The notes: generated by a model from the sequence alone, not told the origin. Shown: positions 38,717-48,831, numbered from the stretch's first letter. The stretch: 64,000 nt of DNA from Prevotella sp. E15-22 (GCF_023204875.1 NZ_CP096247.1:2356001-2420000); one strand, 5' to 3'. A program made the numbers and translations.

Positions 38717-39946
38717 TTATTTGCCTAAAGCCACACTTTTTTCAAGTTGTTCCTTTGCATAATCAACAGTCACCTCGAATGTCTTCAGTTTTTTCGATGG
38801 AACCTCGAACATTGCATCCATCATGATAGCCTCCACAATAGATCGAAGTCCACGGGCACCCAATTTATATTCGACTGCCTTATCCACAATATAAGAAAGT
38901 GCCTCTGGAGCGAATGACAGTTTTACGCCGTCCATTTCAAACAATTTCATATATTGCTTAACGATAGAATTCTTTGGTTCCGTCAAGATCTTCTCTAACG
39001 CTGCCCGATCCAGAGGATTTAGGTAGGTCAGCACAGGCAGACGGCCGATAATTTCTGGAATCAATCCAAAAGCCTTCAAATCTTGTGGTTGCACATATTT
39101 AATAAGGTCATCCTTATCTATTTTGCGTACGTTTTGAACAGAATTATATCCCACTGTATGTGTATTCAAACGCTGAGCAATCTTACGCTCTATACCATCG
39201 AAGGCACCACCACAAACAAACAAGATATTTCGCGTATCAACGTGAATATAATCCTGGTCAGGATGCTTTCGTCCACCCTTGGGCGGCACGTTTACTATCG
39301 TCCCCTCAAGTAGTTTCAGAAGTCCTTGCTGAACACCTTCACCACTCACATCACGAGTAATACTGGGGTTATCGCTCTTACGGGCAATTTTATCAATCTC
39401 GTCAATGAATACAATACCACGCTCAGCCGCCTTCACATCGAAGTCTGCCACTTGCAGCAGTCGACTCAAGATGCTCTCAACATCCTCACCCACGTAACCA
39501 GCTTCGGTCAGAACCGTTGCATCCACAATGGTAAAGGGTACGTCCAATTGTTTGGCAATGGTGCGAGCTAACAAAGTCTTACCAGTACCTGTTGAACCCA
39601 CCATTATAATATTAGACTTCTCAATCTCTACACCATCTTTCTCGTCTACAGGCTGCTGCAAACGCTTATAATGGTTATACACCGCAACAGAAAGAAAGCG
39701 CTTGGCCTCATCCTGTCCGATGACATACTGATCCAAATATTCCTTAATCTCGCGGGGCTTAGGCACATTGCTCTTAGGTTCAAACTTTCCTTTCTTTCCC
39801 TGAGAAGCAGCACTATCTAATCCCGACTCCTTAACAATTTGAAATGCCTGCTTGGCACAATCCTCACAGATATAGCCATTAAGACCCGTAATGAGCAGTC
39901 TTACCTGACGCTCACTACGTCCGCAGAAATTACATTCTTTCTTCAT
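38717..39946 (-). CDS. clpX: ATP-dependent Clp protease ATP-binding subunit ClpX
   Basis: A 409-residue AAA+ unfoldase that feeds proteins to ClpP. The N-terminal zinc-binding domain has CNFCGRS and CEDCAKQ. Walker A is [13 protein letters not shown], Walker B is [14 protein letters not shown], and the pore loop region is GYVGEDVE. The usual ClpP-binding IGF loop is not seen in exactly that form. Its ATG overlaps the clpP stop by four bases. Confidence 0.97.
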   Translation of the reverse strand: MKKECNFCGRSERQVRLLITGLNGYICEDCAKQAFQIVKESGLDSAASQGKKGKFEPKSNVPKPREIKEYLDQYVIGQDEAKRFLSVAVYNHYKRLQQPVDEKDGVEIEKSNIIMVGSTGTGKTLLARTIAKQLDVPFTIVDATVLTEAGYVGEDVESILSRLLQVADFDVKAAERGIVFIDEIDKIARKSDNPSITRDVSGEGVQQGLLKLLEGTIVNVPPKGGRKHPDQDYIHVDTRNILFVCGGAFDGIERKIAQRLNTHTVGYNSVQNVRKIDKDDLIKYVQPQDLKAFGLIPEIIGRLPVLTYLNPLDRAALEKILTEPKNSIVKQYMKLFEMDGVKLSFAPEALSYIVDKAVEYKLGARGLRSIVEAIMMDAMFEVPSKKLKTFEVTVDYAKEQLEKSVALGK

Positions 39947-40605
39947 TTCTTAGTCAGCACCTGATCAATCATACCATAAGCCTTCGCTTCCTCAGCCGTC
40001 ATCCAATAGTTGCGGTCGGAATCGCTCCACACCTTATCATAATCCGTGTGCGAGTGCTCAGCAATAATGGTATAGAGTTCTTTCTTCAGTTTCTGAATCT
40101 CGCGAGCCTCGATCTCAATATCCGAAGCCTGTCCCTGCACGCCACCCAGAGGCTGATGAATCATTACCCGGCTGTGAGTCAGAGCAGAACGTTTACCCTC
40201 CTGGCCGGCTACCAGTAGCACTGCAGCCATAGAAGCTGCCATACCAGTGCAGATAGTAGCCACATCGCTACTGATAAACTGCATTGTATCATAGATTCCC
40301 AGTCCGGCATAGACGCTACCACCAGGAGAATTGATATAAAGATTAATATCCTTACCAGGATCGGTTGCATCCAGATAGAGCAACTGGGCCTGCAAAACAT
40401 TAGCTGTATAGTCGTTGACCTCTGTACCGAGAAAAATCACGCGGTCCATCATCAATCGTGAGAAAACATCCATCTGCGTTACATTCAGCTGGCGCTCTTC
40501 CAAAATATACGGATTCATATACTGTGCCTGAGCTGCCATCACATCATCCAGCACCTGACCGTTAACGCCCAAATGCCGAGTTGCATACTTTCTAAAATCG
40601 TTCAT
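39943..40605 (-). CDS. clpP: ATP-dependent Clp protease proteolytic subunit
   Basis: A serine peptidase that forms the tetradecameric chamber of ClpXP. The nucleophile lies in [11 protein letters not shown] and the catalytic His in [11 protein letters not shown] start at the ATG at 40605 ([11 protein letters not shown], 220 residues). The open frame from 40638 would begin inside the promoter box. Its order before clpX and recQ, with overlap, indicates one operon. Confidence 0.96.
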   Translation of the reverse strand: MNDFRKYATRHLGVNGQVLDDVMAAQAQYMNPYILEERQLNVTQMDVFSRLMMDRVIFLGTEVNDYTANVLQAQLLYLDATDPGKDINLYINSPGGSVYAGLGIYDTMQFISSDVATICTGMAASMAAVLLVAGQEGKRSALTHSRVMIHQPLGGVQGQASDIEIEAREIQKLKKELYTIIAEHSHTDYDKVWSDSDRNYWMTAEEAKAYGMIDQVLTKK

Positions 40606-40635
40606 CGTTTTCTTCGTTTTTTCAAATTCTAAATA

Positions 40636-40643
40636 CAAAATTA
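40636..40643 (-). promoter_or_regulatory. -7 box (TAATTTTG) for clpP-clpX-recQ
   Basis: An exact TAnnTTTG match directly after the T-tract of the tig terminator; 31 bases before the clpP ATG. Confidence 0.65.
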
Positions 40644-40644
40644 C

Positions 40645-40686
40645 AAAAAAAAGTCGAGATGAATATCATCCCGACTCTTTTTTTTT
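40645..40686 (-). terminator. Terminator of tig
   Basis: AAAAAAAAGAGTCGGGATGA-TAT-TCATCTCGACTTTTTTTT (minus strand), a long hairpin with one wobble and A/T tracts, 26 bases past the trigger factor stop. Confidence 0.88.
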
Positions 40687-40712
40687 GGTTAAAGAATTAT
40701 AATATGGGGCCT

Positions 40713-42071
40713 TTACGCCTCCTGCATCATCTTATTAAATTCATCCAGAGTAACCTCCTTCTCATTCAGCTTAACAATACCCTTCAGGGCTGCAGTAAGC
40801 TTCACATCAACAGCGCGATCAACAAGGTTATCTACGTTCTCACGCTTCTTCATCTGCTCAGCTGCATAGTTCTCCAAGATATCATCAGGAACATTAGTCA
40901 TGCCATACTGAGCGAACTGAGCACGGATAGCATCCTTAGCCACAGCCTTCAAATCAGCCTCCTCGACCTTAATTTCAGCAGCAGCAACCAACTGTTCCTT
41001 GATAAGGTGCCACTTCAGTTCGTCGATAGAAGCCTTGAAGTTCTTTTCAACAAACTCCTCACCTTTATCCTTATTATTATTCAGCATTACACGCTTCAGA
41101 AGAGCCTCGGGGAACTGAAGCTCACCAACTTTCTTTTCGACATGTTTACGAACATCCTGCAGGAACTTATAATCGCTGTTGGCAGCCAACTGAACCTTAG
41201 CGTTATCAGCAATGCGCTGACGGAAGTCTGCCTCATCCTTAACGCCCTCGCCAAACACCTTCTCGAAGAGCTTAGCATCAACAGCCGCGGGCTGGTAATG
41301 ACGAATCTCGGTCACCTGGAAGCTAAAATCGCTCTCCAAGTCCTTCACCTGCTCCTTATCTACCTTAAGCAGGGCAGCCACCTCAGCATCATTATCGGGA
41401 TAAGCCTTTTTGGGGTTGAAGGTAATGATGTCGCCAGGCTTGCAGCCTTCGAACTTCTTCTTCTCATCCTCACCCTTAATATATGAAGGCATGATCATGC
41501 CACCCTCGGTGGTAACACCACCTTCCAGTGTATTACCATTGGCATCAAGCTGACGCAAGTCGCCCTTCAAGGTATCGTTACCGCTCCACTCCTGAGCCTC
41601 AACGAACTCACCTGCCTGCGAAGCATACATCTGCACCTGATCGTCAATCAGCTTATCGTCAACCTTGATGGTGTAATAATCAATCTTATCTTTTCCATTC
41701 AAAGTAGCCTTAAACTCGGGAGCTACAGCAATATCGAATACGAATTCGAAGGGACCATCGCCCTGCAAATCCTGAGGCTGCTGCTTCTTCTCGTTGGGCA
41801 TAGGCTCGCCCAACATCTGAATCTTGTTCTCACGAACATAGTCGTAGAGTTTTTCACCAAGAATGCGGTTTACCTCGTCAACCTTCACGGCTGTGCCATA
41901 CTGCTTCTTAATCAGACCCATAGGTACCATTCCAGGACGGAAACCAGGCACCTGAGCCTTCTTGCGATACTCCTTCAACTTCTTGTCAACTGCTTCCTGA
42001 TAGTCGGCCTGCTCAATGGTAATAGTCATCAAACCATTAATCTTATCGGCACTTTCAAATTTGATATTCAT
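40713..42071 (-). CDS. tig: Trigger factor
   Basis: A 452-residue ribosome-associated chaperone. The N-terminal ribosome-binding domain (ANKINGLMTITIEQADYQEAV-like start; PGFRPGMVPMGLIKKQYG) is followed by a peptidyl-prolyl isomerase-like domain at about 155-255 and a helical C-terminal cradle. The classic GFRxGxxP loop is intact. It stands alone between its own promoter and terminator, next to clpPX as in many bacteria. Confidence 0.94.
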   Translation of the reverse strand: MNIKFESADKINGLMTITIEQADYQEAVDKKLKEYRKKAQVPGFRPGMVPMGLIKKQYGTAVKVDEVNRILGEKLYDYVRENKIQMLGEPMPNEKKQQPQDLQGDGPFEFVFDIAVAPEFKATLNGKDKIDYYTIKVDDKLIDDQVQMYASQAGEFVEAQEWSGNDTLKGDLRQLDANGNTLEGGVTTEGGMIMPSYIKGEDEKKKFEGCKPGDIITFNPKKAYPDNDAEVAALLKVDKEQVKDLESDFSFQVTEIRHYQPAAVDAKLFEKVFGEGVKDEADFRQRIADNAKVQLAANSDYKFLQDVRKHVEKKVGELQFPEALLKRVMLNNNKDKGEEFVEKNFKASIDELKWHLIKEQLVAAAEIKVEEADLKAVAKDAIRAQFAQYGMTNVPDDILENYAAEQMKKRENVDNLVDRAVDVKLTAALKGIVKLNEKEVTLDEFNKMMQEA

Positions 42072-42115
42072 CTCTTTTTATACCTTATTTATATTATTAT
42101 TTTCGATTTGGGGTG

Positions 42116-42123
42116 CAAAATTA
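42116..42123 (-). promoter_or_regulatory. -7 box (TAATTTTG) for tig
   Basis: An exact TAnnTTTG match on the minus strand, 45 bases before the ATG. Confidence 0.6.
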
Positions 42124-42190
42124 CACATTATTGACGTAAAATCAGCATGTTTACGTTTTTTTAACTACTCAAATCGTCTCTTCTTCATCA

Positions 42191-42973
42191 TCAAATGCCG
42201 GCCTTATTGCGCTCTTCCTCCAGTTTCTGGAAATCTTTCTGACGCAACACAAACGAGTCGGTAAGGTAGTTCTTGCGCACAATCTGGTTGGCAGCCAACT
42301 CCTCAGGCGTACCATGAAACAGAATGCGGCCCTCAAACAGCAGATAGGCACGGTCCGTGATACAAAGGGTATCCTCCACATTGTGGTCTGTAATCAGGAT
42401 ACCGATGTTGCGGTCCTTCAACTTCCACACGATAAACTGGATATCCTCTACGGCGATGGGGTCCACACCTGCGAATGGCTCGTCGAGCATAATGAACTTA
42501 GGTTCGATGGCCAGACAACGGGCAATCTCGCAGCGACGACGCTCGCCACCAGACAACTGGTCGCCCTTGTTCTTGCGCACCTTCTGCAGTCGGAACTCCT
42601 TGATCAGGCTCTCCAACTTCTCCAGCTGATACTCGCGAGGCTTACCTGTCATCTCGAGCACCGAGAGGATATTGTCCTCCACCGACATCTTGCGGAACAC
42701 AGATGCCTCCTGAGCCAAGTAACCGATACCCAAGCGAGCACGCTTATACACAGGAAAGTCCGTCACCTCGTCGTCTCCCAGATAGATATGTCCGCCGTTG
42801 GGCAGCACCAGTCCTGTGGTCATATAGAACGATGTGGTCTTTCCTGCACCGTTAGGTCCCAGCAATCCCACAATTTCTCCCTGGCGCACGTTGAACGACA
42901 CATCGTTCACCACCGTGCGTTTGCCATACCGTTTCACCAAGCCCTCAGCTCTCAGTTCAATCTGTTCTTCCAT
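42191..42973 (-). CDS. lptB: LPS export ABC transporter ATP-binding protein LptB
   Basis: A 260-residue ATPase powering lipopolysaccharide extraction by LptFG. Walker A is [13 protein letters not shown], the signature [16 protein letters not shown], and Walker [19 protein letters not shown], a near-diagnostic LptB stretch. The ATG at 42973 is preferred over 43021, because the longer form would start upstream of the promoter box. LptF, G and C are not in the window. Confidence 0.95.
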   Translation of the reverse strand: MEEQIELRAEGLVKRYGKRTVVNDVSFNVRQGEIVGLLGPNGAGKTTSFYMTTGLVLPNGGHIYLGDDEVTDFPVYKRARLGIGYLAQEASVFRKMSVEDNILSVLEMTGKPREYQLEKLESLIKEFRLQKVRKNKGDQLSGGERRRCEIARCLAIEPKFIMLDEPFAGVDPIAVEDIQFIVWKLKDRNIGILITDHNVEDTLCITDRAYLLFEGRILFHGTPEELAANQIVRKNYLTDSFVLRQKDFQKLEEERNKAGI

Positions 42974-42991
42974 CTTTATCGATTTTGCATG

Positions 42992-42999
42992 CAAAGGTA
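42992..42999 (-). promoter_or_regulatory. -7 box (TACCTTTG) for lptB
   Basis: GTACCTTTGCATG on the minus strand, 19 bases before the ATG at 42973, which supports that start. Confidence 0.6.
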
Positions 43000-43060
43000 C
43001 GAAAAGCCAGACACATAACAAAAATATTTTTTAAATTTACGTCTATATATTGGTAAAAAG

Positions 43061-43091
43061 TTGGCGATTTAAGAAAAACTTGCTAACTTTG
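43061..43091 (+). promoter_or_regulatory. Promoter of mlaE-mlaF (-33 TTG, -7 TAACTTTG)
   Basis: TTG at 43061 and TAACTTTG at 43084-43091, 20 bases apart, close to Bacteroidetes promoter spacing; 28 bases before the mlaE ATG. Confidence 0.65.
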
Positions 43092-43119
43092 CACGGGTTT
43101 TTAATGATATAAAAGTAAC

Positions 43120-43866
43120 ATGCTAATACACCGCTGGCTGACCACGTTCGGCCGATATATCATACTGATGGGACGCACATTCTCAATGCCCGAGAGGATG
43201 AGAATGTTTTGGAAGCAGTATGTCAAGGAGATGCAGCAATTGGGCATCAACTCCATTGGCATCGTGCTACTCATCTCGTTTTTCATCGGTGCCGTTATCT
43301 GCATCCAGATGAAGGTCAACATCGAGAGTCCATGGATGCCACGTTGGGTGGCTGGCTACACCACTCGCGAAATCATGCTATTGGAGTTTTCGAGCAGTAT
43401 TATGTGTCTGATATTGGCTGGCAAAGTTGGTTCGAACATCGCTTCTGAAATAGGCACAATGCGCGTAACTCAACAGATTGACGCGCTTGAAATTATGGGT
43501 GTCAACTCGGCCAGCTACCTCATCCTACCCAAGATACTCGGCATGCTTACACTGATGCCCATATTAGTCATCTTTTCAAGTTCAATGGGTATTGTGGGCG
43601 CTTACGGCACCGCCTATATCGGCCATATCATGCCTCCTGACGATTTGACACTGGGTTTGCAGCACGACTTCGTGCCTTGGTTCCTATGGATGAGCATCAT
43701 CAAGAGCCAGTTCTTTGCCTTTATCATCAGCAGCGTACCTGCCTTCTTCGGCTATACCGTCGAGGGTGGTTCCGTCAACGTTGGCAAAGCTTCTACAGAT
43801 GCCGTTGTATCATCAAGTGTGCTTATTCTATTCTCTGATGTCTTCCTAACACAGTTATTGTCATGA
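43120..43866 (+). CDS. mlaE: MlaE-family phospholipid ABC transporter permease
   Basis: A 248-residue inner-membrane permease with about five to six hydrophobic segments. It has the family's conserved core EIGTMRVTQQIDALEIMGVN, which contacts the ATPase. Mla systems move phospholipids between the membranes to keep outer-membrane asymmetry. It overlaps mlaF by four bases. The substrate-binding MlaD is not adjacent. Confidence 0.92.
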   Translation: MLIHRWLTTFGRYIILMGRTFSMPERMRMFWKQYVKEMQQLGINSIGIVLLISFFIGAVICIQMKVNIESPWMPRWVAGYTTREIMLLEFSSSIMCLILAGKVGSNIASEIGTMRVTQQIDALEIMGVNSASYLILPKILGMLTLMPILVIFSSSMGIVGAYGTAYIGHIMPPDDLTLGLQHDFVPWFLWMSIIKSQFFAFIISSVPAFFGYTVEGGSVNVGKASTDAVVSSSVLILFSDVFLTQLLS

Positions 43867-44621
43867 TTGAAGTAAAAGACCTACATAAAAGTTTTGACGA
43901 CAGAGAGGTGCTAAAGGGTATCTCCACCGTGTTTGAAGACGGCAAGACCAACTTGATTATCGGACAAAGCGGATCAGGAAAGACCGTACTGATGAAGAAC
44001 CTCGTAGGACTCTTTGAGCCCACAAGCGGACAAGTGCTTTACGACGGGCGCGACTTTGTACAGATGTCAAAGCAGGAGAAAGTGATGATGCGCCGTGAGA
44101 TGGGTATGATTTTCCAAAGCGCTGCTCTCTTTGATTCACTCTCAGTACTTGAAAATGTGATGTTTCCCTTGGACATGTTCTCAAACATGACCTATCGAGA
44201 ACGCAAGGAACGAGCCATGTACTGCTTGGACAGAGTGAACCTGGTGGGTGCCGAAAAAAAGTATCCTGGCGAGATTTCGGGTGGCATGCAGAAGCGTGTG
44301 GCCATTGCCCGTGCCATATCACTAAACCCCAAATACCTATTCTGCGACGAGCCAAACTCAGGTCTTGACCCAAAGACATCACTTGTCATTGACGAATTGC
44401 TTCACAGCATCACACAGGAATTTAACATGACCACTATCATCAACACCCACGACATGAACTCTGTGATGGGCATTGGTGAGAATATTATCTTTATCTTTGA
44501 AGGTCATAAGGAATGGCAGGGTGTTTCATCAGAGATCATGAACAGCACCAACCAACGACTCACCGACTTTATCTTTGCAAGCGACTTATTAAAAGAGATG
44601 CGTGAGGCAATCAGGAAATAA
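43863..44621 (+). CDS. mlaF: MlaF-family ABC transporter ATP-binding protein
   Basis: A 252-residue ATPase. Walker A is GQSGSGKTVLMKN, the signature ISGGMQKRVAIARA, Walker B LFCDEPNSGLDP and the H-loop NTHD. GGMQKR is characteristic of the Mla group. It partners with the MlaE permease coded just upstream. The gene ends at a bidirectional hairpin shared with the convergent lipoprotein gene. Confidence 0.93.
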   Translation: MIEVKDLHKSFDDREVLKGISTVFEDGKTNLIIGQSGSGKTVLMKNLVGLFEPTSGQVLYDGRDFVQMSKQEKVMMRREMGMIFQSAALFDSLSVLENVMFPLDMFSNMTYRERKERAMYCLDRVNLVGAEKKYPGEISGGMQKRVAIARAISLNPKYLFCDEPNSGLDPKTSLVIDELLHSITQEFNMTTIINTHDMNSVMGIGENIIFIFEGHKEWQGVSSEIMNSTNQRLTDFIFASDLLKEMREAIRK

Positions 44622-44637
44622 ATTTCTATAACAACAT

Positions 44638-44678
44638 AAAAAGAATGAGGCAGACTTATCATCTACCTCATTCTTTTT
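44638..44678. terminator. Bidirectional terminator between mlaF and the small lipoprotein gene
   Basis: AAAAAGAATGAGG ... CCTCATTCTTTTT, a perfect 13-pair stem with A and T tracts on both sides, placed between convergent genes. Confidence 0.85.
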
Positions 44679-44679
44679 A

Positions 44680-45066
44680 TTATTTCATTTTCCATTCACC
44701 TTGACATTCCACCATTGGAACAACGATTTCCTCTTGTGTACTATCAGCATAGTTAACCATTAGGAAAACCTGCATCATTTGGAGAGCCGAGTCCATTTGG
44801 GCACGAGAGGCCGTGAAAGAAGTAATACCAACATGCGCCTCTTCCTGCTGACGGACAAACTGTTTATAAGCCACCAACAACTGTTCATTAAATGAGGCTG
44901 GCATGCCCTCCATATCAGCACGTCCTGCCAAGAAAGCCTCATAGTCGCCATCCTTTAGACCATTATAGTACTCCTCGGCAGCTTTCATGGCAGCCTCTTC
45001 TGGTGATTCAGCACCACCACAGGACACCAATCCAATAGCCATCAGTAAAAGTAGGATACGCCTCAT
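44680..45066 (-). CDS. Small lipoprotein (DUF4878-like)
   Basis: The ATG at 45066 shares a base with the der stop (TAATG) and gives a 128-residue lipoprotein with the lipobox Cys at residue 16 (GLVSCGG). The mature part (AAEEYYNGLKDGDYEAFLAG ... VECQGEWKMK) has the layout of small NTF2-like DUF4878 lipoproteins. The function is unknown. Its tight coupling to der suggests coordinated expression rather than shared mechanism. The longer frame from 45114 lies inside der. Confidence 0.78.
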   Translation of the reverse strand: MRRILLLLMAIGLVSCGGAESPEEAAMKAAEEYYNGLKDGDYEAFLAGRADMEGMPASFNEQLLVAYKQFVRQQEEAHVGITSFTASRAQMDSALQMMQVFLMVNYADSTQEEIVVPMVECQGEWKMK

Positions 45067-46379
45067 TACTTCTGACGAATAAACACGTTGATTGGCGAAC
45101 CCGTCAGTGTCCAATGCTGACGAATCTGGTTCTCCAGGAAACGGCGATAAGGCTCCTTAATATACTGTGGCAGGTTAGCATAGAACACAAATGTAGGAAT
45201 CTGCGTGTCAGGCACCTGCGAGACGTATTTAATCTTAATATACTTACCCTTGATTGAGGGGGGCGGTGTAGCCTCAATGATAGGCAACATCACCTCGTTA
45301 AGCTTATTAGTGCCAATGCGAGCCTTACGATTCAAATACACCTCCTTGGCAGTCTCAAGCACCTTAAAGATACGCTGTTTGGTCAGTGCTGAAGCGAAGA
45401 TAATGGGGAAATCCACAAAAGGAGCCATACGTTTGCGAATAGCTTCCTCGAAAGTCTTAATGACAATCTGCGACTTATCCTCTACCAGATCCCATTTGTT
45501 CACAACTACCACCAGCGATTTATTGTTCTTCTGAATCAGTTGGAAGATATTCATATCCTGCGCCTCGATACCACGGGTGGCGTCAATCATCAGCACACAC
45601 ACATCACTATTCTCGATAGCACGGATAGAGCGCATCACACTATAGAACTCCAGATCCTCTGAAACCTTGTTCTTACGACGGATACCTGCAGTGTCGACCA
45701 GATAGAAGTCAAAGCCAAACTTATCGTAGCGTGTATAAATACTATCACGCGTAGTGCCAGCGATATCAGTCACGATGTTACGATCCTCACCGATAAAAGC
45801 ATTAATCAGGCTCGACTTACCAGCGTTAGGACGACCTACCACTGCAAAACGGGGTATACCATCCTCAAGATTATCTTTATCTTTCTTAGGCAGAGTCTCA
45901 ACAACCTTGTCAAGCAGGTCACCCGTACCACTTCCTGTGGCTGCACTGATACAGAAAGGATCACCTAGGCCAAGTTTATAAAACTCATACTGCCCATAGG
46001 TATCCTTGTTATCGTCAGCCTTATTAGCTACCAACAACACAGGCAGTTTGGCACGACGCAGAATCTGCGCCACATCCATATCCCAATCGGTCACACCATT
46101 CTTAATATCGCAGAGAAAAAGAACCAAGTCAGCCTCCTCTGTAGCAATAATCACCTGCTTACGAATTTCCTCCTCAAAGATATCGTCACTGTTGACTACC
46201 CAGCCACCAGTATCGACCACCGAGAACTCGTTACCACACCATTCACACTTGCCATATTGGCGGTCACGGGTGGTTCCAGCCTCGTCGCTCACAATAGCCT
46301 GACGAGAGTTTGTCAGACGGTTGAATAAGGTGGACTTGCCCACATTGGGGCGGCCCACGATAGCTACTAAATTACCCAT
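45066..46379 (-). CDS. der: Ribosome-associated GTPase Der (EngA)
   Basis: A 437-residue protein with two tandem GTPase domains ([12 protein letters not shown] at about residue 9; [12 protein letters not shown] at about 182) and a C-terminal KH-like domain. Der is needed for 50S ribosome maturation. Both NKxD motifs (NKAD, NKWD) are present. It follows the era terminator and has its own promoter box 20 bases upstream. Confidence 0.97.
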   Translation of the reverse strand: MGNLVAIVGRPNVGKSTLFNRLTNSRQAIVSDEAGTTRDRQYGKCEWCGNEFSVVDTGGWVVNSDDIFEEEIRKQVIIATEEADLVLFLCDIKNGVTDWDMDVAQILRRAKLPVLLVANKADDNKDTYGQYEFYKLGLGDPFCISAATGSGTGDLLDKVVETLPKKDKDNLEDGIPRFAVVGRPNAGKSSLINAFIGEDRNIVTDIAGTTRDSIYTRYDKFGFDFYLVDTAGIRRKNKVSEDLEFYSVMRSIRAIENSDVCVLMIDATRGIEAQDMNIFQLIQKNNKSLVVVVNKWDLVEDKSQIVIKTFEEAIRKRMAPFVDFPIIFASALTKQRIFKVLETAKEVYLNRKARIGTNKLNEVMLPIIEATPPPSIKGKYIKIKYVSQVPDTQIPTFVFYANLPQYIKEPYRRFLENQIRQHWTLTGSPINVFIRQK

Positions 46380-46398
46380 AATACGTATTATTTGGGTG

Positions 46399-46406
46399 CA
46401 AAGTTA
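46399..46406 (-). promoter_or_regulatory. -7 box (TAACTTTG) for der
   Basis: An exact TAnnTTTG match placed directly after the T-tract of the era terminator. Confidence 0.65.
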
Positions 46407-46407
46407 C

Positions 46408-46446
46408 AAAAAAGAACTGAAACGAACAACGTTTCAGTTCTTTTTT
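46408..46446 (-). terminator. Terminator of era
   Basis: AAAAAAGAACTGAAACG-TTGTT-CGTTTCAGTTCTTTTTT (minus strand), perfect 17-pair symmetric hairpin five bases past the era stop. Confidence 0.9.
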
Positions 46447-46450
46447 ATAC

Positions 46451-47335
46451 TCAATCAGGATTGTATCCAAAGTTATCCAGTTCCTTCTGGGACGAGCGCC
46501 AATCTTTGTCAACCTTGACGAAAATCTCCAGATAAATATGCTTATCGAAAAATTTTTCAAGAGCTTTACGAGCTTCTGTAGACACCTTTTTCAAAGCCAC
46601 GCCCTGATGACCAATAATGATACCTTTCTGAGAGTCGCGTTCTACATAGATAACAGCGTTGATATGAATCTGCCGATCATCTTCCTTAAATTGCTCCACG
46701 ACTACTTCTACGGAATAAGGAATTTCTTTATCATAGAAAAGGAGTATCTTCTCGCGGATAATCTCCGAAACAAAGAAGCGAGCAGGTTTGTCTGTCAACT
46801 GATCCTTATCAAAAAATGCCGGGCTCTCGGGCAACAGTTCCTGAATACGTTTTAACAAGATATCTGTACCAAACTTATTCTTGGCAGAAATAGGCAGAAT
46901 CTCTGCTTTTGGCAAAAGCGCATGCCACTTTTCAACAATATCCCCCAACGTTTTCTGGTCACTCTCGTCAATCTTATTAATCAAGAGAAGTACTGGAATT
47001 GTCATTCTCTGAACCTTCTCCAAGAACTCCATATTCTTCTCAGGGGTCTCCACAACATCGGTAACATAAAGAAGAACGTCCGCATCTGTCAGTGCCGACT
47101 CAGAGAATGCCAGCATCGATTCCTGTAGTTTATAATTAGGCTTCAGTACACCTGGGGTATCACTAAAAACAATTTGCATATCGTCGGTATTAACAATACC
47201 CATGATGCGATGACGAGTAGTCTGAGCCTTGAAGGTGGCAATAGAGATACGCTCGCCCACCAATTGGTTCATCAATGTAGACTTTCCCACATTGGGATTG
47301 CCCACGATATTTACGAATCCTGCTTTATGTTTCAT
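46451..47335 (-). CDS. era: GTPase Era
   Basis: A 294-residue protein that binds 16S rRNA and helps 30S assembly. The G domain has [12 protein letters not shown], the switch DTPGVLKPNYKLQ and NKID. The C-terminal KH domain carries the usual GIIIGHQGVALKKVSTEAR. The start and length are normal. A very good hairpin follows. Confidence 0.97.
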   Translation of the reverse strand: MKHKAGFVNIVGNPNVGKSTLMNQLVGERISIATFKAQTTRHRIMGIVNTDDMQIVFSDTPGVLKPNYKLQESMLAFSESALTDADVLLYVTDVVETPEKNMEFLEKVQRMTIPVLLLINKIDESDQKTLGDIVEKWHALLPKAEILPISAKNKFGTDILLKRIQELLPESPAFFDKDQLTDKPARFFVSEIIREKILLFYDKEIPYSVEVVVEQFKEDDRQIHINAVIYVERDSQKGIIIGHQGVALKKVSTEARKALEKFFDKHIYLEIFVKVDKDWRSSQKELDNFGYNPD

Positions 47336-47404
47336 GTGTTTTTTATTTGTGCTGCAAATTTCGGTATTTTTCCTGAGACTGCCAAACTTTTACGAAACAA
47401 AAAA

Positions 47405-47437
47405 AAGAATCCGGACGACCCAAGCCATCCGGATTCC
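47405..47437 (-). terminator. Terminator of the esterase gene
   Basis: GAATCCGGATGG-CTTGGG-TCGTCCGGATTCTTTTTTTT (minus strand), about 20 bases past the stop. Confidence 0.85.
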
Positions 47438-47456
47438 CAGTACTAAGAACAATTAA

Positions 47457-48719
47457 TTATTTAAAAATGAGTTGTGCAAACTGATATAGGCTACGACGCC
47501 AGGTGTGCCATTCATGGGCTGTTCCAGGAGACTCATAACCAACAGCGTTCATACCAAGCTGGTCATGGATATTCTTTGCTGCCTCAACGCAGCCCATATT
47601 CTCCTTACCACCACCACTCATAAAGAGCAGTTTAACGTTCTTGGTAAAGCCATTAGACTCCTTCACCTGGTCAACGCTCCACGCGCCACTACTGAAAGAA
47701 CCAACATAAGCAAATTTCTCAGGGTTAGCAAGTGTAATCTCACGAGCCTGCATACCACCCATAGAAAGGCCTGCATAAGCACGATGCTGAGGATCAGCAA
47801 TCACGCGATAATTCTTCTCGACCATCGGGATAATATCATTGAACAGCACGTTCTTAAAGCCCTCTGAGAAGCCACCAAAACCGCCAAATCCACCACGACG
47901 GGGACCAGCCTGTCCAGGAGCTCCTTGTGGACGCTGGCCACGAGGTGCGGCACCCTGAGCGCCCTGAGGACGCTGTGGACGTTGACCGCTTCCGAATCCA
48001 CCTTGCTCACCAGGACGATTGGCGTTCAGTCCATTATCCATCACGATGATACAAGGAACGGCCTTCTTCTCTGCAATCAGATTATCTAAAATCTGAGCAG
48101 TATGGCCCTGCTCTGCCCAACCATACTCATTCTCTCCCATACCATGCTGCAGATACAGAACAGGGAACTTCTTAGTGGGATTCGTATAATACTCAGCAGG
48201 CAGATATACATGACAACGACGCATCTTCTCAGTATAGGTTGACCAATAGAACACTTCGCTCACTGAACCCTGAGGCACATTCTTCACTTGCCAAAAATCC
48301 TGATCAGCCGAAGGAATCTCAATACCGCTACCCCAACGACTGGCACCATAATAGTAAAGACTACCTGGATCGGGAACAGAAGCTCCATCGATATTCAACT
48401 GATAGTAGTGGAAGCCCTCATCCTGGGGAGCCGAAGTGCCTGTCCACACACCATTCTCATCTTTTGTCATCAAATAAATCTTGCCACCAATATCGAGACC
48501 GACCTCCTTAGCATCGGGAGCCGAAATCTGGGCACGAACCATACGCTCTGAGTTAACCATGGGATACTGTTTATTATCCTGGTTACTGGATGCAGGTTTA
48601 AAATCCTCAACACCGGCAACGACAGAAGGAACTTTCTGATTTCCTCTCTGACCGCCAAACTGAGCAGATGCCGTCATTGAAAAAAGGGCTGCTGCCACAA
48701 ACAAAAATAGCTGTTTCAT
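47457..48719 (-). CDS. Secreted carbohydrate esterase (esterase D / feruloyl-esterase-like)
   Basis: A 420-residue exported enzyme (signal peptide ending TASAQFG). An E-set/CBM48-like N-terminal beta domain is at about 55-150, and an esterase-D-type alpha/beta hydrolase is at about 165-420. The nucleophile is Ser in YAGLSMGGMQ and the catalytic His is in AHEWHTWRR. LYLQHGMGENEYGW forms the oxyanion region. The likely role is removing acyl or phenolic groups from plant polysaccharide. Inside the hydrolase, about residues 240-285, is a proline/glutamine/glycine-rich insertion (RPQGAQGAAPRG), unusual for the fold. Exact substrate unknown. Confidence 0.82.
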   Translation of the reverse strand: MKQLFLFVAAALFSMTASAQFGGQRGNQKVPSVVAGVEDFKPASSNQDNKQYPMVNSERMVRAQISAPDAKEVGLDIGGKIYLMTKDENGVWTGTSAPQDEGFHYYQLNIDGASVPDPGSLYYYGASRWGSGIEIPSADQDFWQVKNVPQGSVSEVFYWSTYTEKMRRCHVYLPAEYYTNPTKKFPVLYLQHGMGENEYGWAEQGHTAQILDNLIAEKKAVPCIIVMDNGLNANRPGEQGGFGSGQRPQRPQGAQGAAPRGQRPQGAPGQAGPRRGGFGGFGGFSEGFKNVLFNDIIPMVEKNYRVIADPQHRAYAGLSMGGMQAREITLANPEKFAYVGSFSSGAWSVDQVKESNGFTKNVKLLFMSGGGKENMGCVEAAKNIHDQLGMNAVGYESPGTAHEWHTWRRSLYQFAQLIFK

Positions 48720-48831
48720 AGGTTATTATTTAGTTATTAAAAAATGTTTCGACCTTTTGACGTTTTGAAAGAATAAAAGTAAAACAGAGCCAGCCACTTG
48801 TTAAGCAACATTAACATTTAGACATAAAAAA

